From Rhodocollybia butyracea (lineage: Eukaryota; Basidiomycota; Agaricomycetes; Agaricales; Omphalotaceae): a DNA stretch of 64,000 nucleotides. The notes below the pieces were generated by a model. The model did no database searches. It was given only the letters and a program-made list of their open reading frames with translations, and had not been told where the DNA came from. Below, piece after piece: positions 23,552-34,214 of this stretch. The stretch spans positions 62,001 through 126,000 of the forward strand of contig JADNRY010000167.1 in the NCBI GenBank assembly GCA_015501585.1, in the 5' to 3' direction. How positions within the stretch are numbered: position 1 is the first letter of the stretch; each line of letters begins with the position of its first letter. The position numbers were made by a program, and so were the translations under genes.

Positions 23552-23775
23552 TGAGGCGGGGCCGCTAGTAAGTCTAATATCCTCAGTGTTGAAACCGTTC
23601 CATAACGCTGATTACAATTGTTAGTGGAAGGCATGTACAGGTGAAGCTCACGCCCCGCGAATGAGAATTGGCGGAACCTGCGGGTGAGGATGCTTTACAG
23701 GAAGATAGGTCTATGAATAGGAGCAGCGCTGGGAACGGAACGAGTGAGACTGGCGGTCGTACGATTGAATGATTG
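23552..23775 (+). pseudogene. Orphan last exon of cytochrome b561
   Basis: Begins with CCGCTAGTAAGTCTAAT as at the exon 7/intron 7 border of the gene at 56017 and continues through the whole last exon to the shared TACGATTGAATGA end. The preceding seven exons are absent and the upstream sequence is the decayed block core. Confidence 0.75.
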
Positions 23776-25842
23776 AGTGGTAGGGGATGCAACGGATAAT
23801 GTAAGATATAGAACCTTATAGTTAGTGAGTACCTTGTATCGTTTCAGATGGACAGATGTATACTACTGCTAAGTTCGTTTACATGCTTGTATGAATAATA
23901 TGCTTTACACAGTGTTCTTTAATGGTCCTTTCCTGAATTATTAAGTTGATTCAACGATCTCATCTCTCAGGCCAGGAGTCAAGGATCACTAACAGCATCG
24001 AGACCGACGACAAGGTCCTGTCATATATTTCGTAGTATTTGAGACCCCTCAAGGGATACTTGCGCAAATGCGGAGTGAGCCATTCATCGATATGCGCACT
24101 GAAACTTCAAGCCTTCACACCCTTCTCTGATATTTGACTGATCTCTGTTTGCTGGTTCCAAGCGACATCAAATGGTGCTCGGAAGCTGGTAATCCCATTC
24201 TCGAATCCTTGTTATACACGTTCAAGTGAAGATGAAGATTGTTCCATCTGCTCCTTCGTCACCTCATACATCAAATCCTCGCTGTGTGATCGTGTGAGAG
24301 GAGAGCCCACTCTCCAAATATTTTGGCGAAGATGCGAGCTTGGGTTCGCCACCTGGGATGCCCTGTTCAGTTCAGGCAAGGATACGCTTAATTGGATCGC
24401 AAATCTGGATCTACACCTTTTCGCCTATCAATCTGTATGTAATAATACTGGTGAGTCCTTTTGCATCGTAGTTCCAGTACATGCTCGTCCCGGTCAGGTC
24501 CCGGGTTATGATTATCACCGTGTGGCAGGTCCTGACTTACTGGGACTGGACTTGTGTCAATCATTAACACCCGCGCCCGTTCTTCTGTTAAACATATCTC
24601 CATATCTCCATCATATCTCCATCTATGATCTCAGACTCATTTCAGACTTTCCTTGTCGATCAGCATTGATGTTTAGACCACCAACCATGGGTACACGGGT
24701 ACACACTATTCCCCTACAGTAATCAATTTGCTCTCCCAATTATTTAAATTCACAATCTTCATCACAACTAACTTGACGTTTACTTGCGAAATCCTTCTGT
24801 AGGTATGTTTGTATTAACTGTTAGGTATGTTTGTATTAGCTGTTGACAAGACAGGACAACTATAACCTTACATCCTCAGTTATTGACAAAATTTGGGTCG
24901 AATCACCAGTTGCAAGAAATTGGCTACTATGAGCGTCCAGTAAATAAGGATTCACCCAGCTGATTTCAAAGTTTCAAAATACCTATGTGGTTTTTCTGCC
25001 ACTTCCTTCTGGTTTTCGTTCATAGGTGGATCGATTCTAGGATAATTCCATCAATATGTGGTAACCAAAGATACGCTTGACCGCTGTACCTTGCGTCATT
25101 GGACAATCCCTTATTTTTACGACTGGGATAGGCCATTACCGCGGTACAAGCGAGGGGTAACAGCATGAGTTTCATGATGGAGGGAATATGCATGGCTTGA
25201 GATTTTCAAAAGTGTCAAACCTGCTGTCTTTTATGTATGACCGTTAATCAATCAGTTGAACATGGGAGTTGCACCAGTGGTGTACTAACTAGGAACCGCC
25301 ACGGATACTAATTTGTCTACAAGTGGTAGCAAGTTGTCCACACCAGATTTATGAGTACCGACTAAGCTTAGATGTATGGATGTGCATTTAATATCAGGCC
25401 AAATATAGTCGTACAAGCTCTGTTGCATATCAAACACATGGAAATCATGAGATGCCAGACCTAAAACAGAAGGGAACCAACACAATGATGAAAGATGATC
25501 TTGATCATCAATTGATTATCTGCGAAATTTTTTGTTACCAAGCGAGAGGGGGAGATACAACCGCTCATTATATGTGTTCGTTGTCTGGAACAATTTCAAT
25601 TATATTAAGTACACTGAATGCAAGTGAGAGGTGGATTCAGAATAGGAGAGCTTGTTAGTATTTGTGAATGGTTCTCACAGTGCGCAAAAATGCTGTCTGT
25701 CACTTGTTCTACAGCCTGTACACCTTAAATAGAACATGGGACAAGTGCACTCGTGATAACTGCTTAACAAGCTTAATCGCATTCTGAATCCGACTCTCAC
25801 AAGCAGTTCAAACCTCATCTAAACTCTCAGTGCAAGACTATC

Positions 25843-27230
25843 ATGACACCAGAAGAGGTGGACGAAGTTACACATATTGGACAAGTATTATTGGGAGATG
25901 CTGGTCAGACGATATTACAATGTGTTCTCTATGGTGAGATTATTACCCTATGATTCAATCAAAAAACTAACTTGCGAATACCTTAGGTATTTATTGTTCG
26001 GGTTTTGCAATTGGCATTCGTCTATACTTGTGCGAGCTCAGATATAGTCATGATACTCTGCACCATTTCTGATTTAACTTTGTAGGAGCCAGACGTGTAC
26101 AAGTAGAACAAAGAAAGCATTAAACTTCTTCCTTGCTGGCACATTTGTTCTCATGACACTGTTCATTGTCAGTCAGCCTGCAGTGATCCTCATCCTCATT
26201 AAGTATGGCCTTGTGGTATCTCTTCCAGCGGGAATTATGGCCCAAGCAGCAGCAGCAGATCTACAGCCGCTGTTGAAAGTCAGTCTGCTGATCACAGTAT
26301 GGTCACGCAATATTGTAGTGCGTTGGGATAAATTTACGCTGGATACTGCTATAGTACTTGCTAACTGAGCCTAAAAGTCATTGATTGCAGATATTTTCAT
26401 TGCATGGAGAGCTTCGGTGGTTTGGTATGATAATAAGGCTGTCAAATGGATATTGATTATTTTTATGGGGGCAGACATTGGTGGGGTTAAGTTACAAATT
26501 TTAATTTAGCGGTTTTATGCTGATCCGTCTGATCCAATATAAGCCGTCTCACTAGTAGATGGCATTTCAGACTCTCAAGTAGAACTTTCAGGTACCAACA
26601 ATTCGGTTATAACTCTTGATGGGATAGTTTTTGTGGTGTCATTGTCGGTGAATATTGTTGCAACCTGTCTAATAGGCTTCCGGGCGTGGTAAGTGGTGAA
26701 TATTTTCGAATTTCAATCAAGCATTTTGAGACTCTTTGAAATTGCAGGACATATCACAACTCAATGAGAGTTATCTCAATCAGAAGGGGAAAAAATAGAG
26801 TAGAAAGCATTTTTCTTCTACTTGTGGAATCTGGTACCGTATATGCATTGCTTCAGGTCTGCTTCTCGCCGAGTATAACCTAGTTTTACTGAATAAAATC
26901 CCCCAGATACTTAACATTATAATCAGAGAATTGGATGTCAAGGCAGCAGACCTTTCACCTATTGGCTATGCTGGAGAGTCTGTTGCACAACTCAACATAT
27001 ATGCCGCAGTGGGGACCCTATTTCTCAATTTGTCAATTCATACTTACCGATATTGTTTTCAGGCTTTGAATCCAGTGGTGATTTTTATCCTGGTGCAAAC
27101 TCAAAATACAGATGAGCAGAGGAGTCACAGTAGTAGGCACCTTGAAGAGAATCCCCCATTGCCATTAAGCCAACAGCTTGCTGGCCCCACCCTGAACAGG
27201 TCAGAAAGTGTTGTAGTTGCTGAGCCATGA
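25843..27230 (+). CDS. Seven-helix membrane protein of unknown function, paralogue 1 (326 aa)
   Basis: Eight exons: 25843-25933, 25987-26029, 26086-26317, 26378-26480, 26556-26688, 26748-26856, 26907-27008 and 27063-27230 (981 nt, one frame). Starts MTPEEVDEVTHIGQVL, then helices around QTILQCVLYGIYC, FFLAGTFVLMTLFIV, a long ILILIKYGLVVSLPAGI segment, SLIADIFIAWRA, VFVVSLSVNIVATCLIGF, a basic loop, FLLLVESGTVYALLQ and NPVVIFILVQTQ. The MTPEEV...GQ...Q..LYG start and ESG..Y motif recur in a large agaricomycete family of unknown role. No defect. Its twin is at 62125. Confidence 0.75.
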
Positions 27231-27789
27231 TGACATCATAACAATCCAGAACTGATACTTTTCCCATGATAATTACTCAGCTACCAAGTTAGTAGTAAGT
27301 ACTAGTACTTAGAATCTTCCTTATAGAACCTTGTAGATACCTCAAGCACCATAGTACTATACTTATACTAAGGCTTTCCCCCAAGGCCAAGTGGAATAAC
27401 AGTCATACACATTCATGCCTCCTTGCCTGAGCAGCTGCTAAGGCTCAGTGCTTATAGACACTGCACCACATTCAAAAACAGAAGACACTAAACAGTTTGG
27501 ACAAGTGCCACTATGAAGTTAGATGTCATGTCTGTATGAAAGTCTCTACTTCAAGACTCTCACTCCACCGCACTGAAGGGGGCACCCAGGCTCTCTGTAA
27601 GGACATACGCTTCACAGAAGTTAGCAGCTTAGCTTCAACCTGTTAGTATGGATCTTTAGTAGTGTGGCGGATAGCTGGCGCTATTTCAGTGGTTGATCTG
27701 GGGGGGAAAGTGAATGTCATGTTGAAACTTGATAGACTGTCTATAACAAGTGAGTTATGACCGTCCCGAAAATATGTAGCGTTTACCCA
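27231..27789. other. Intergenic between 7-TM gene and methyltransferase relic
   Basis: No gene supported. Confidence 0.4.
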
Positions 27790-27945
27790 ACTGGCTTTCT
27801 TGCTACAATTGTATAGTAGGTATTATAAGCCTTATCTGATTCGTTCCATTCTTTCAGGCTCCCCTCGAGAAGCTCATCAAACTCCTTCTCACTTTTGACA
27901 ATCCCAAACCCCCACCAGCCAATGCTGGAGCTTCATTACCCAACG

Positions 27946-28225
27946 TGTTAAGGTAAGATCAAACTCAGTTGTGTAGAAAGCAACTATATTATATACCTGT
28001 TAAGGTAAGATCAAACTGTACGTATGTCAGTAAGTAGAAGAATAAATATAAGGAAACGATCTCACCTCAGTTGTGTAGAAAGCAACTGAGGGAGTCGTAT
28101 ACGCCGTCTCTACGTGACCTAAATACCAGCTGTATAGTATAAAGTAAGCACGGCGTATACGGAATAGGTATGGTCAAAGCTGCATATATGAGTCCTGATA
28201 CGTATGTACGGAGTGTACTCCAACA
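27946..28225 (-). repeat. 3' LTR of the copia element
   Basis: 280 bp, identical by eye to 32759-33038. The last codons and stop of gag-pol (28174) lie inside it. Confidence 0.95.
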
Positions 28226-31200
28226 CCCCCCCTACTCCGTACGATCCCCAGAAGTGATACCAATTTTGAGTGAGTAGGGCCGTTCAGTGCCTTCGTAAAC
28301 AGGTCCGCCACGTTCTCCCCAGATCTAATGCGGGTCACCGTTACCTCGCCACTTGCTACCTTCTCCCGCACATAGTGGTGTCGCATTTCGATGTGTTTAA
28401 CCAGTGCATGTCGGTTAGGGTTTTCCGTCAGGCAGACTGACCCAAAGTTGTCGCCCCGCATATTAATCGGGCCCTCCTGCCCCAGATCTACCTCAGATAG
28501 GAATGACTTCAACCAGATCGCCTGCTGTGTAGCGCGGGACAGTGCAATGTACTCTGCTTCGGTGGTCGATAGGGCCACTGTCGCCTGCCGCTTCGAGCTC
28601 CAGGATACCGGTCCACCCGCCATGAAGAAGACGTACCCAGAGGTTGATCTCAACGTGTCCTTGCATCCTCCATGGTCGGAATCGACGAACCCGTGCGGTT
28701 TTAGTCCTTTACCCGGCTCATCCATAGATTCTGAGTCGGGACATTCATAAACAATATCGTAGTCCAGGGTGTTTGCTATGTAGCCCGCCAGCCATACAAC
28801 GCACTCCCAGTGTTGGCGTCCGGGGTTTAGCTGGTACCGTGCAAGTAGCCCTGCTGCGTATGCCATATCGGGTCGTGTACATACCTGACCCCACATACTA
28901 GACCCGACGAAGGCTCGATATGGTTTGTCTTCCATGAATATCTGTTCCTCCTCTGGTAGTGGGTTCGGAGCTTCTGTCAGGTGGACATTTGGCGGTAATG
29001 GTGTATTTCGTCGTCGTACGTCCTGGAGTCCAAAGTGGGCAAGCATACGTTCGAAGTACCTCCTCTGTGAAAGTGTGATCGCCTTGGTGACTGGATTTTG
29101 CCTGATAGTCATCCCTAGTAGTACTTCCGTTGTCACCTCGTTTGCCTCCCATCGACTACCCAAATCCCTGACTGCTTTATCACGTCCCTCCTTGGTTGAC
29201 GATCCTCCGCATACGTCGTCCCCGTAAGTGCTGGTTATCGTGTACTCATCGCCGTCCCGTCGGAATCGTATGCAGGGATCTGCCCGTGAGGTTGTATATC
29301 CATCATCCTTATATCCCTCTGCCAGTGTTGACTGCCAGTCGTGACTTCCCTGCATCGTGCCGTATATAGACTTCTTCAGTTTACAAACGAGGTGCTCCGT
29401 CCCGGGTTTGACGAACCCCTCTGGTTGCTTCATGTATACATCATGGGTGATTGGGCTGTTGAGGAATGCGGCAGTGAAGTCCACCTGGAATATCGATAGT
29501 TTCAGGACCGCTATAATTGCCAGTACCAACCTGACAGACTCCATGCGTGCCACACCGCCGTATGTCTTGTCATAGTCCTGACCCTGTATTTGTGTGTAGC
29601 CCTGAGCAACGTACCGCGCTTTCCGCTTCAACAAGTTGCCATTTGCGTCAAATTTTATTGCGTATGTCCACCTTCCACCAGTCAGATTTGCGTTTGGCGG
29701 TAGCGGTACGAGCTCCCAGCAATCCTTCTCTATTAGGGTCCTATACTCTTTCTCCATCGGTTCTCTCCATAGGTCTGGCCGTTTCATGGCCTGTTTATAC
29801 GATGACGGTATCCAGAGATCACCCGATGTCGCCGCGAAGGAATATGGACTTTTGGCGATAAGTGTCAAGGGTCGTTCTTCCACTACTGCTGCTGCGGTCC
29901 AGGCCTCCCCTTCTTCTCTCGCCTTCTCCTCTCGCTCCTCATATTCCTCACTCTCGATGAGTCTGCGCGACGGGATATGTCCGCGTGCGCTGCGGCGGGT
30001 TGGTTCAGGCGGTTGGACTGGGTTCTGCGGCGGTTCAGGGATGTTATCTGCAGGTTCAGGGTCAACAGTCGGCTGTGGCGCATTTGTCACTAGTCTGTCC
30101 CCGGGTATTGGGTCAACGTTAGGCTCGGGTGCAGGGTCAGGTAGATCCGGCTGTTTATTAATTTCGTTATCCCCTAGTTCCACCTGATCTTCTTCACCCT
30201 GCACCGTTGGCTCCCGAGTATGATGCGGCACCCCTTCCTCAAATACCATGTCATGAGATTCCTCGATAGTTTTTGTTTCTGGGACCCAGATTCTGTAGCC
30301 GCGTCTCCCAAGGTATCCCAGCAGTTTTCCTTTCACCGCTTGCCTTCCGAGCTTCCCGTCGGTTCTTCTTCGTGGTAGTGTCGCCCAACAATCACACCCA
30401 AATGGCCGCAGGTGAGATATATCCTGCCTTTTGCTTGTCCATTGCTCAACGGGTACTAGGTCTGGGTATCGCGCTGACGGCACAAAATTGTCCACGTAGA
30501 TGAAGGTCGCTGACGCCTCGCCCCAGAATGAGTATGGGAAACCGGAGTCCTCGAGTAAGGTGCGTGTTCCCTCCATAACCGTCCTGAATGCTCTCTCAGC
30601 CACCCCGTTTGCAGCTGATGAGTCGTGGGGTACTTTCTCAATAAGTATCCCATTTTCTGCGCAATACTCGTCTACGGCCCCGTTATTCAACTCTCCGCCG
30701 CCGTCAATCCGTATTATTCTCAATTTCTTCCCCGTCTGCTTCTCTGCCATTGTGCGGTACTCGTGTAGACATTTCACCCCCGTCTCTTTGCGCTTATTGT
30801 TCAGGTAGAACGGCACTCGGAAGGAGGACTTTCCATCGGTGCAGAGTAAGAGGTAGCTACACCCTCCGCGTGTCTGCGTTCTCGCAGGTCCGAATAGGTC
30901 TATGTGGACACGCTCGAGTACTTCACTCTCGTGCGTGAGTACCTCGTCGAATGGCTGTCGCTTTGCCTTCCCATATAGGCAGTCCTCACACATGCCTGCT
31001 ACCTCGCTTTTGGTGATATTTAGCCCATCAACGAGGTTTCGGTTGGCCATACGTAGTATCCGTCGTATTGCCACGTGCCCTAGTCTCCTGTGCCATGTGA
31101 GTATATTGGTTGGTCTATCTCTTGTGCGCGAGTAATTGACGTTCGTTTTCCCTGTCTCTAGTATCTCCACCTCATACATCTTTGCCTTGCCATGACCATG

Positions 31201-32682
31201 TATCACCACCTCCCCTTTAGGCGACTTCACGATCATTGCTCCGTCTCCCCAGGTTCCTCTCATTCCTTTACGGTCGAGTGTCGACAGCGATATGAGGTTG
31301 TGTGCGAACGATGGTGTATGCTTTACCCCCTGGAGTTTTACGGTTCTTTCGTCTCCGTCTACACGCGTGACGAACTGTACTGTCCCTACTCCGAGTATTC
31401 GGAATTTCCCCGCGTCGCCTGATATGGCGCTATTGCCTCCTTGACCTTGTACCTCGGTATATTCAATAAAATCTGATTTATGCACCCAGCAGTGCTCTGA
31501 TGCTCCTGAGTCAAGAAAAGTCTTTGTTGCGTGAGCGAGAGGTGAGTATAGGGACGTCGTTCCCTTGCATATGGTACAATCTTTGGGGTCAACAGTTGCA
31601 TAGCTAAGTACGTCTTTATCTACATCCTGACTTTCCTCCTTTCGCTGACCTGTAGCTTTCAGAACGGGATGATTCGGCCTAGCCTCAGTGTCAGCGATTG
31701 GATTCAGCTCTTGGATGGATGTGGACGTACTCGAGGGGTCCGTTGCGTTCACCGACAGGACATAGGTTGCCATGGGAGTGCTAGCGTCAGGTTTAGTGTC
31801 CTCTGTCGTGACGGCTTTCGCACTTGGTTCCGTTTTTCCTTTGTTCATTTGTCCCTGTTTAGGTCCTTGACCCTCCATGCCGCCGCCCTTCGCCCAACAT
31901 TTCCTAGCCATGTGGCCTGGCTTGCCGCAGTTGTGGCAGGTGAACGCTGGTCTGTCTCCAGTGCGCTGTTGGTGCTGGTACGGGCCCTGAGTACGAGTGG
32001 CCATGAGGGCTTTGGCTTTCTTGGTCTCTCGTTCCTCCTCCAATCTATCCTCTTCCTTCTGGAGCCAGAGGGTACGAAGGTAGGTGAACGCGTCGGCGCT
32101 TGACGTCCCTGAGACGGTGCGAACATCTCGTTTCCAGTCGCTGGGCATGGACGAGATGAGGATGAGGCGGAACTGCGCGTCGGGGATGCTTCCTCCAAGG
32201 TCGTGTACCTTCTTCAGGAGGTTTCGCATTTTCTTTTCGTGATCCTCCATGGTCTGTTCGGACGGGTCGAATCTCTGAGCTCGGAGCGCCGTATCAGCAA
32301 GGTGAATACGTTGCTCGTCTTTCTTTTCAAATTGTTTAATGAGGTTTTTCCAAATTTCGGATGCTCTCTTCGTCTCGTTGATTCCCAGTCCTGTAGGGTC
32401 GACCACGTTTGATACGATGGCTCCGGCGACGAGCCTGTCACGGGCTTCCCACTCCTCATATTGTGGGACCGGACTGAACAGTGGTGTCTGCTGTGGTACG
32501 TAGATTGGGCCGGGGTAGCTAGCCGTAGGGGTCGGTCTAGCAATTGTCCCGTCGAGATAGCCTGCCAAGCCTTTCGATTGAATCGCGAACAAGATTTCCC
32601 TTTTAAAAGGTCTCCAATTTTCTTCGCCAACGAGCTGTTTCTCGTCTGGGAGTCTCGGTATGTTCAGTAGATTTCCTGACAT
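28174..32682 (-). CDS. Gag-Pol polyprotein of Ty1/copia element (1502 aa)
   Basis: Single frame without frameshift or stop between gag and pol. The Gag domain (UBN2-like, residues ~20-225) is followed by a CCHC zinc knuckle C-x2-C-x4-H-x4-C at 249-262. An aspartic protease motif DSGA is at 391-394. The integrase has an HHCC finger (H531, H535, C565, C568) and the catalytic triad D595, D660, E696 (35 residues between the last two). Reverse transcriptase (~950-1200) has VDFTAAFLN and YGDD. RNase H (~1320-1470) has STTEAEYIAL, GDN and IEMRHHYVRE, and ends before ADLFTKAL. The domain order PR-IN-RT-RH defines Copia/Pseudoviridae. All catalytic residues that I can place are present. The C-terminus runs 52 nt into the 3' LTR. 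Confidence 0.97.
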   Translation of the reverse strand: MSGNLLNIPRLPDEKQLVGEENWRPFKREILFAIQSKGLAGYLDGTIARPTPTASYPGPIYVPQQTPLFSPVPQYEEWEARDRLVAGAIVSNVVDPTGLGINETKRASEIWKNLIKQFEKKDEQRIHLADTALRAQRFDPSEQTMEDHEKKMRNLLKKVHDLGGSIPDAQFRLILISSMPSDWKRDVRTVSGTSSADAFTYLRTLWLQKEEDRLEEERETKKAKALMATRTQGPYQHQQRTGDRPAFTCHNCGKPGHMARKCWAKGGGMEGQGPKQGQMNKGKTEPSAKAVTTEDTKPDASTPMATYVLSVNATDPSSTSTSIQELNPIADTEARPNHPVLKATGQRKEESQDVDKDVLSYATVDPKDCTICKGTTSLYSPLAHATKTFLDSGASEHCWVHKSDFIEYTEVQGQGGNSAISGDAGKFRILGVGTVQFVTRVDGDERTVKLQGVKHTPSFAHNLISLSTLDRKGMRGTWGDGAMIVKSPKGEVVIHGHGKAKMYEVEILETGKTNVNYSRTRDRPTNILTWHRRLGHVAIRRILRMANRNLVDGLNITKSEVAGMCEDCLYGKAKRQPFDEVLTHESEVLERVHIDLFGPARTQTRGGCSYLLLCTDGKSSFRVPFYLNNKRKETGVKCLHEYRTMAEKQTGKKLRIIRIDGGGELNNGAVDEYCAENGILIEKVPHDSSAANGVAERAFRTVMEGTRTLLEDSGFPYSFWGEASATFIYVDNFVPSARYPDLVPVEQWTSKRQDISHLRPFGCDCWATLPRRRTDGKLGRQAVKGKLLGYLGRRGYRIWVPETKTIEESHDMVFEEGVPHHTREPTVQGEEDQVELGDNEINKQPDLPDPAPEPNVDPIPGDRLVTNAPQPTVDPEPADNIPEPPQNPVQPPEPTRRSARGHIPSRRLIESEEYEEREEKAREEGEAWTAAAVVEERPLTLIAKSPYSFAATSGDLWIPSSYKQAMKRPDLWREPMEKEYRTLIEKDCWELVPLPPNANLTGGRWTYAIKFDANGNLLKRKARYVAQGYTQIQGQDYDKTYGGVARMESVRLVLAIIAVLKLSIFQVDFTAAFLNSPITHDVYMKQPEGFVKPGTEHLVCKLKKSIYGTMQGSHDWQSTLAEGYKDDGYTTSRADPCIRFRRDGDEYTITSTYGDDVCGGSSTKEGRDKAVRDLGSRWEANEVTTEVLLGMTIRQNPVTKAITLSQRRYFERMLAHFGLQDVRRRNTPLPPNVHLTEAPNPLPEEEQIFMEDKPYRAFVGSSMWGQVCTRPDMAYAAGLLARYQLNPGRQHWECVVWLAGYIANTLDYDIVYECPDSESMDEPGKGLKPHGFVDSDHGGCKDTLRSTSGYVFFMAGGPVSWSSKRQATVALSTTEAEYIALSRATQQAIWLKSFLSEVDLGQEGPINMRGDNFGSVCLTENPNRHALVKHIEMRHHYVREKVASGEVTVTRIRSGENVADLFTKALNGPTHSKLVSLLGIVRSRGGVGVHSVHTYQDSYMQL
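28226..28237 (-). other. Polypurine tract of the copia element
   Basis: Minus strand reads GGAGTAGGGGGGG directly before the 3' LTR, the place where plus-strand priming starts in LTR retrotransposons. Confidence 0.8.
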
Positions 32683-32733
32683 TTTTGTGGCGGGTAATAT
32701 ACTTTCGATAATGTATTTTTCTCGATATTTGCT

Positions 32734-32758
32734 TGGTTAGAGCGCGAGTCTCATAATC
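32734..32758 (-). other. Primer binding site, complementary to inner part of tRNA-Met
   Basis: Directly adjoins the 5' LTR (right side). The plus strand carries tRNA-like sequence with GGTTAGAGCGC (end of D-arm) followed by CTCATAA, the anticodon loop of Met-tRNA. The priming match is therefore to the 5' half of the tRNA, not its CCA end, as known for Drosophila copia. Confidence 0.7.
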
Positions 32759-33038
32759 TGTTAAGGTAAGATCAAACTCAGTTGTGTAGAAAGCAACTAT
32801 ATTATATACCTGTTAAGGTAAGATCAAACTGTACGTATGTCAGTAAGTAGAAGAATAAATATAAGGAAACGATCTCACCTCAGTTGTGTAGAAAGCAACT
32901 GAGGGAGTCGTATACGCCGTCTCTACGTGACCTAAATACCAGCTGTATAGTATAAAGTAAGCACGGCGTATACGGAATAGGTATGGTCAAAGCTGCATAT
33001 ATGAGTCCTGATACGTATGTACGGAGTGTACTCCAACA
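32759..33038 (-). repeat. 5' LTR of the copia element
   Basis: 280 bp, identical by eye to the other LTR. Contains its own internal repeat of TGTTAAGGTAAGATCAAACT and of CAGTTGTGTAGAAAGCAACT. Confidence 0.95.
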
Positions 33039-33048
33039 CAACGCACTT

Positions 33049-33539
33049 TTAATAATTATTGACTTGTTACAACAAGTCCAGAGATTTTACAATTATTTAT
33101 TGTTAGTAACAATAGATATCAATGACAGGTGGCACATAATTAAATGTCAATCAAAGATTCTCATGTGCATATGGCAGAGTGGTTCTTTTGCTGCCACGAT
33201 GTGATTCTGGGTGTTGATCGGGAGGCTAATGGTTCAATCCCGCCTGGTAATGTTTTATTATTTCTCCGTTTTATTAAAAATAGGTTAGGGTTAGGGTTTG
33301 GCGCCGCCGCAGGCGAAATTTAGCGGTCAGGGTTAGGGTTAGGTGCCGCCGAAGGCGGCTCGCGCGAAGCGCGAAAGTTAGGGGTTAGGGGTTAGGGATA
33401 TTTTGATAGCGTAAACGAGGCAGGCCCGAAGTTTACGCGCCTGCGGGATTACAATAGAATACTTATTACACGGTCTTGTTATAACAATAAATAATCATAC
33501 AATCTTAGTTACTTATAATAACAAGTAGATAATTATTAA
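33049..33539. mobile_element. TIR element with telomere-like repeats and GC hairpins
   Basis: Imperfect ~29-bp terminal inverted repeats start TTAATAATTAT and continue ACTTGTTA. The 491-bp body has TTAGGG-type runs (33283-33297, 33329-33342, 33377-33398) interleaved with GC hairpins (GCCGCC-GAA-GGCGGC; TCGCGC-GAA-GCGCGA; GCGTAAAC...GTTTACGC). Near 33169-33242 there is a tRNA-like A-box (TGGCAGAGTGG) and B-box (GGTTCAATCCC). No coding capacity. No clear target duplication was found. It lies within the methyltransferase relic, immediately beside the copia element. Confidence 0.6.
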
Positions 33540-34136
33540 ATCTGTGTCCTGAGCTCCTTGGCCCTCACAATGAATATCTATGAATCCTTTTTTTGCCAAG
33601 AGCTTGGGAAGATATGCCCCCAAGTCCCTGACACATCCTTTTGAGATGTGGAGTGACTTGATTAAAGATACAAGCCTTTTGGAGTTTGGCCCCACCCCAA
33701 AGCCATAGCCTTTTCTACAAGCTCAATCCATGCTCCCGGTTTGAGCGCATCATAAAGCTGATCAAGGGCCATGTTCCAACGAGAGTCATTCATTGCAGCA
33801 ACCAGGAGGCATTGGTGTACGTAGGAGAAGCTGTTCTGCCATTCCTGTGGCAAATCAGAAGTTACGGAGCGGACAGAAAAGTGGATGTTCGATGCATATT
33901 TATACGTCAATGCATTCGATATTGAGCAGCACATTGTTTTGGGCATAGAAAGCAAAGAATTCTTGCGCCCATATGCCTTCAATGCAAAATCAGTAACTGA
34001 GGTTGGCAAAGTAAGCTGTGACCCACCGGTGCCAGCACCACTTTCAAGGACCCGATCATTTGAGTGAAGGGTTATTGGGGCTAATGCAAGTTTATCTCCA
34101 AAAGCCTTTGTAAGGATGGAGGTTCAATCTTGTCAG

Positions 34137-34214
34137 TGTTAGAATAAGTGCACTATACAGCTCTGCCATGTAACCGGTTACATGGCAGAGCTGTATAGTG
34201 CACTTATTCTAACA
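34137..34214. mobile_element. Perfect 78-bp palindromic insertion with 5-bp target duplication
   Basis: Two 39-bp arms are exact reverse complements without a spacer. The outer ends are TGTTAGAATAAG...CTTATTCTAACA. It is flanked by GTCAG on both sides (34132-34136 and 34215-34219). The intact methyltransferase has a continuous ...ATCTTTTCAGAAG at this place, so removing the palindrome and one GTCAG restores the ancestral intron 1. Confidence 0.9.

Larger units (their letters stand above)
21990..25842. repeat. Segmental duplication block A (decayed core)
   Basis: Matches block C (53.69-58.95 kb) and, for its first ~1.7 kb, block B (36.32-37.62 kb), at roughly 80-90% by eye. No intact gene. 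A recurring decayed exon near 23100-23325 (GREQDA-like, GGLDGILH-like in alternate frames) and 23360-23560 (SDISISSLE, GDWFSWKDEE) suggests an old gene that is dead in all three copies. Relative to block C it lacks about 1.7 kb containing most of cytochrome b561. Confidence 0.6.
27946..33038 (-). mobile_element. Full-length Ty1/copia LTR retrotransposon
   Basis: 5093 bp with two 280-bp LTRs that appear identical base for base, ends TG...CA, and a 5-bp target duplication CAACG (27941-27945 and 33039-33043). It has a primer binding site, a polypurine tract and one uninterrupted 1502-codon gag-pol frame. All this points to a recent, possibly still active insertion. It sits inside the methyltransferase relic. 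Confidence 0.97.

Noticed and set aside
24294..24722. 142-aa open frame in block A
   Set aside because: The homologous stretch in block C has stops and frame changes, so it is not conserved coding sequence.
33160..33245. tRNA gene
   Set aside because: A-box and B-box-like words exist, but acceptor and T-arm stems do not pair as in a tRNA; treated as part of the TIR element.
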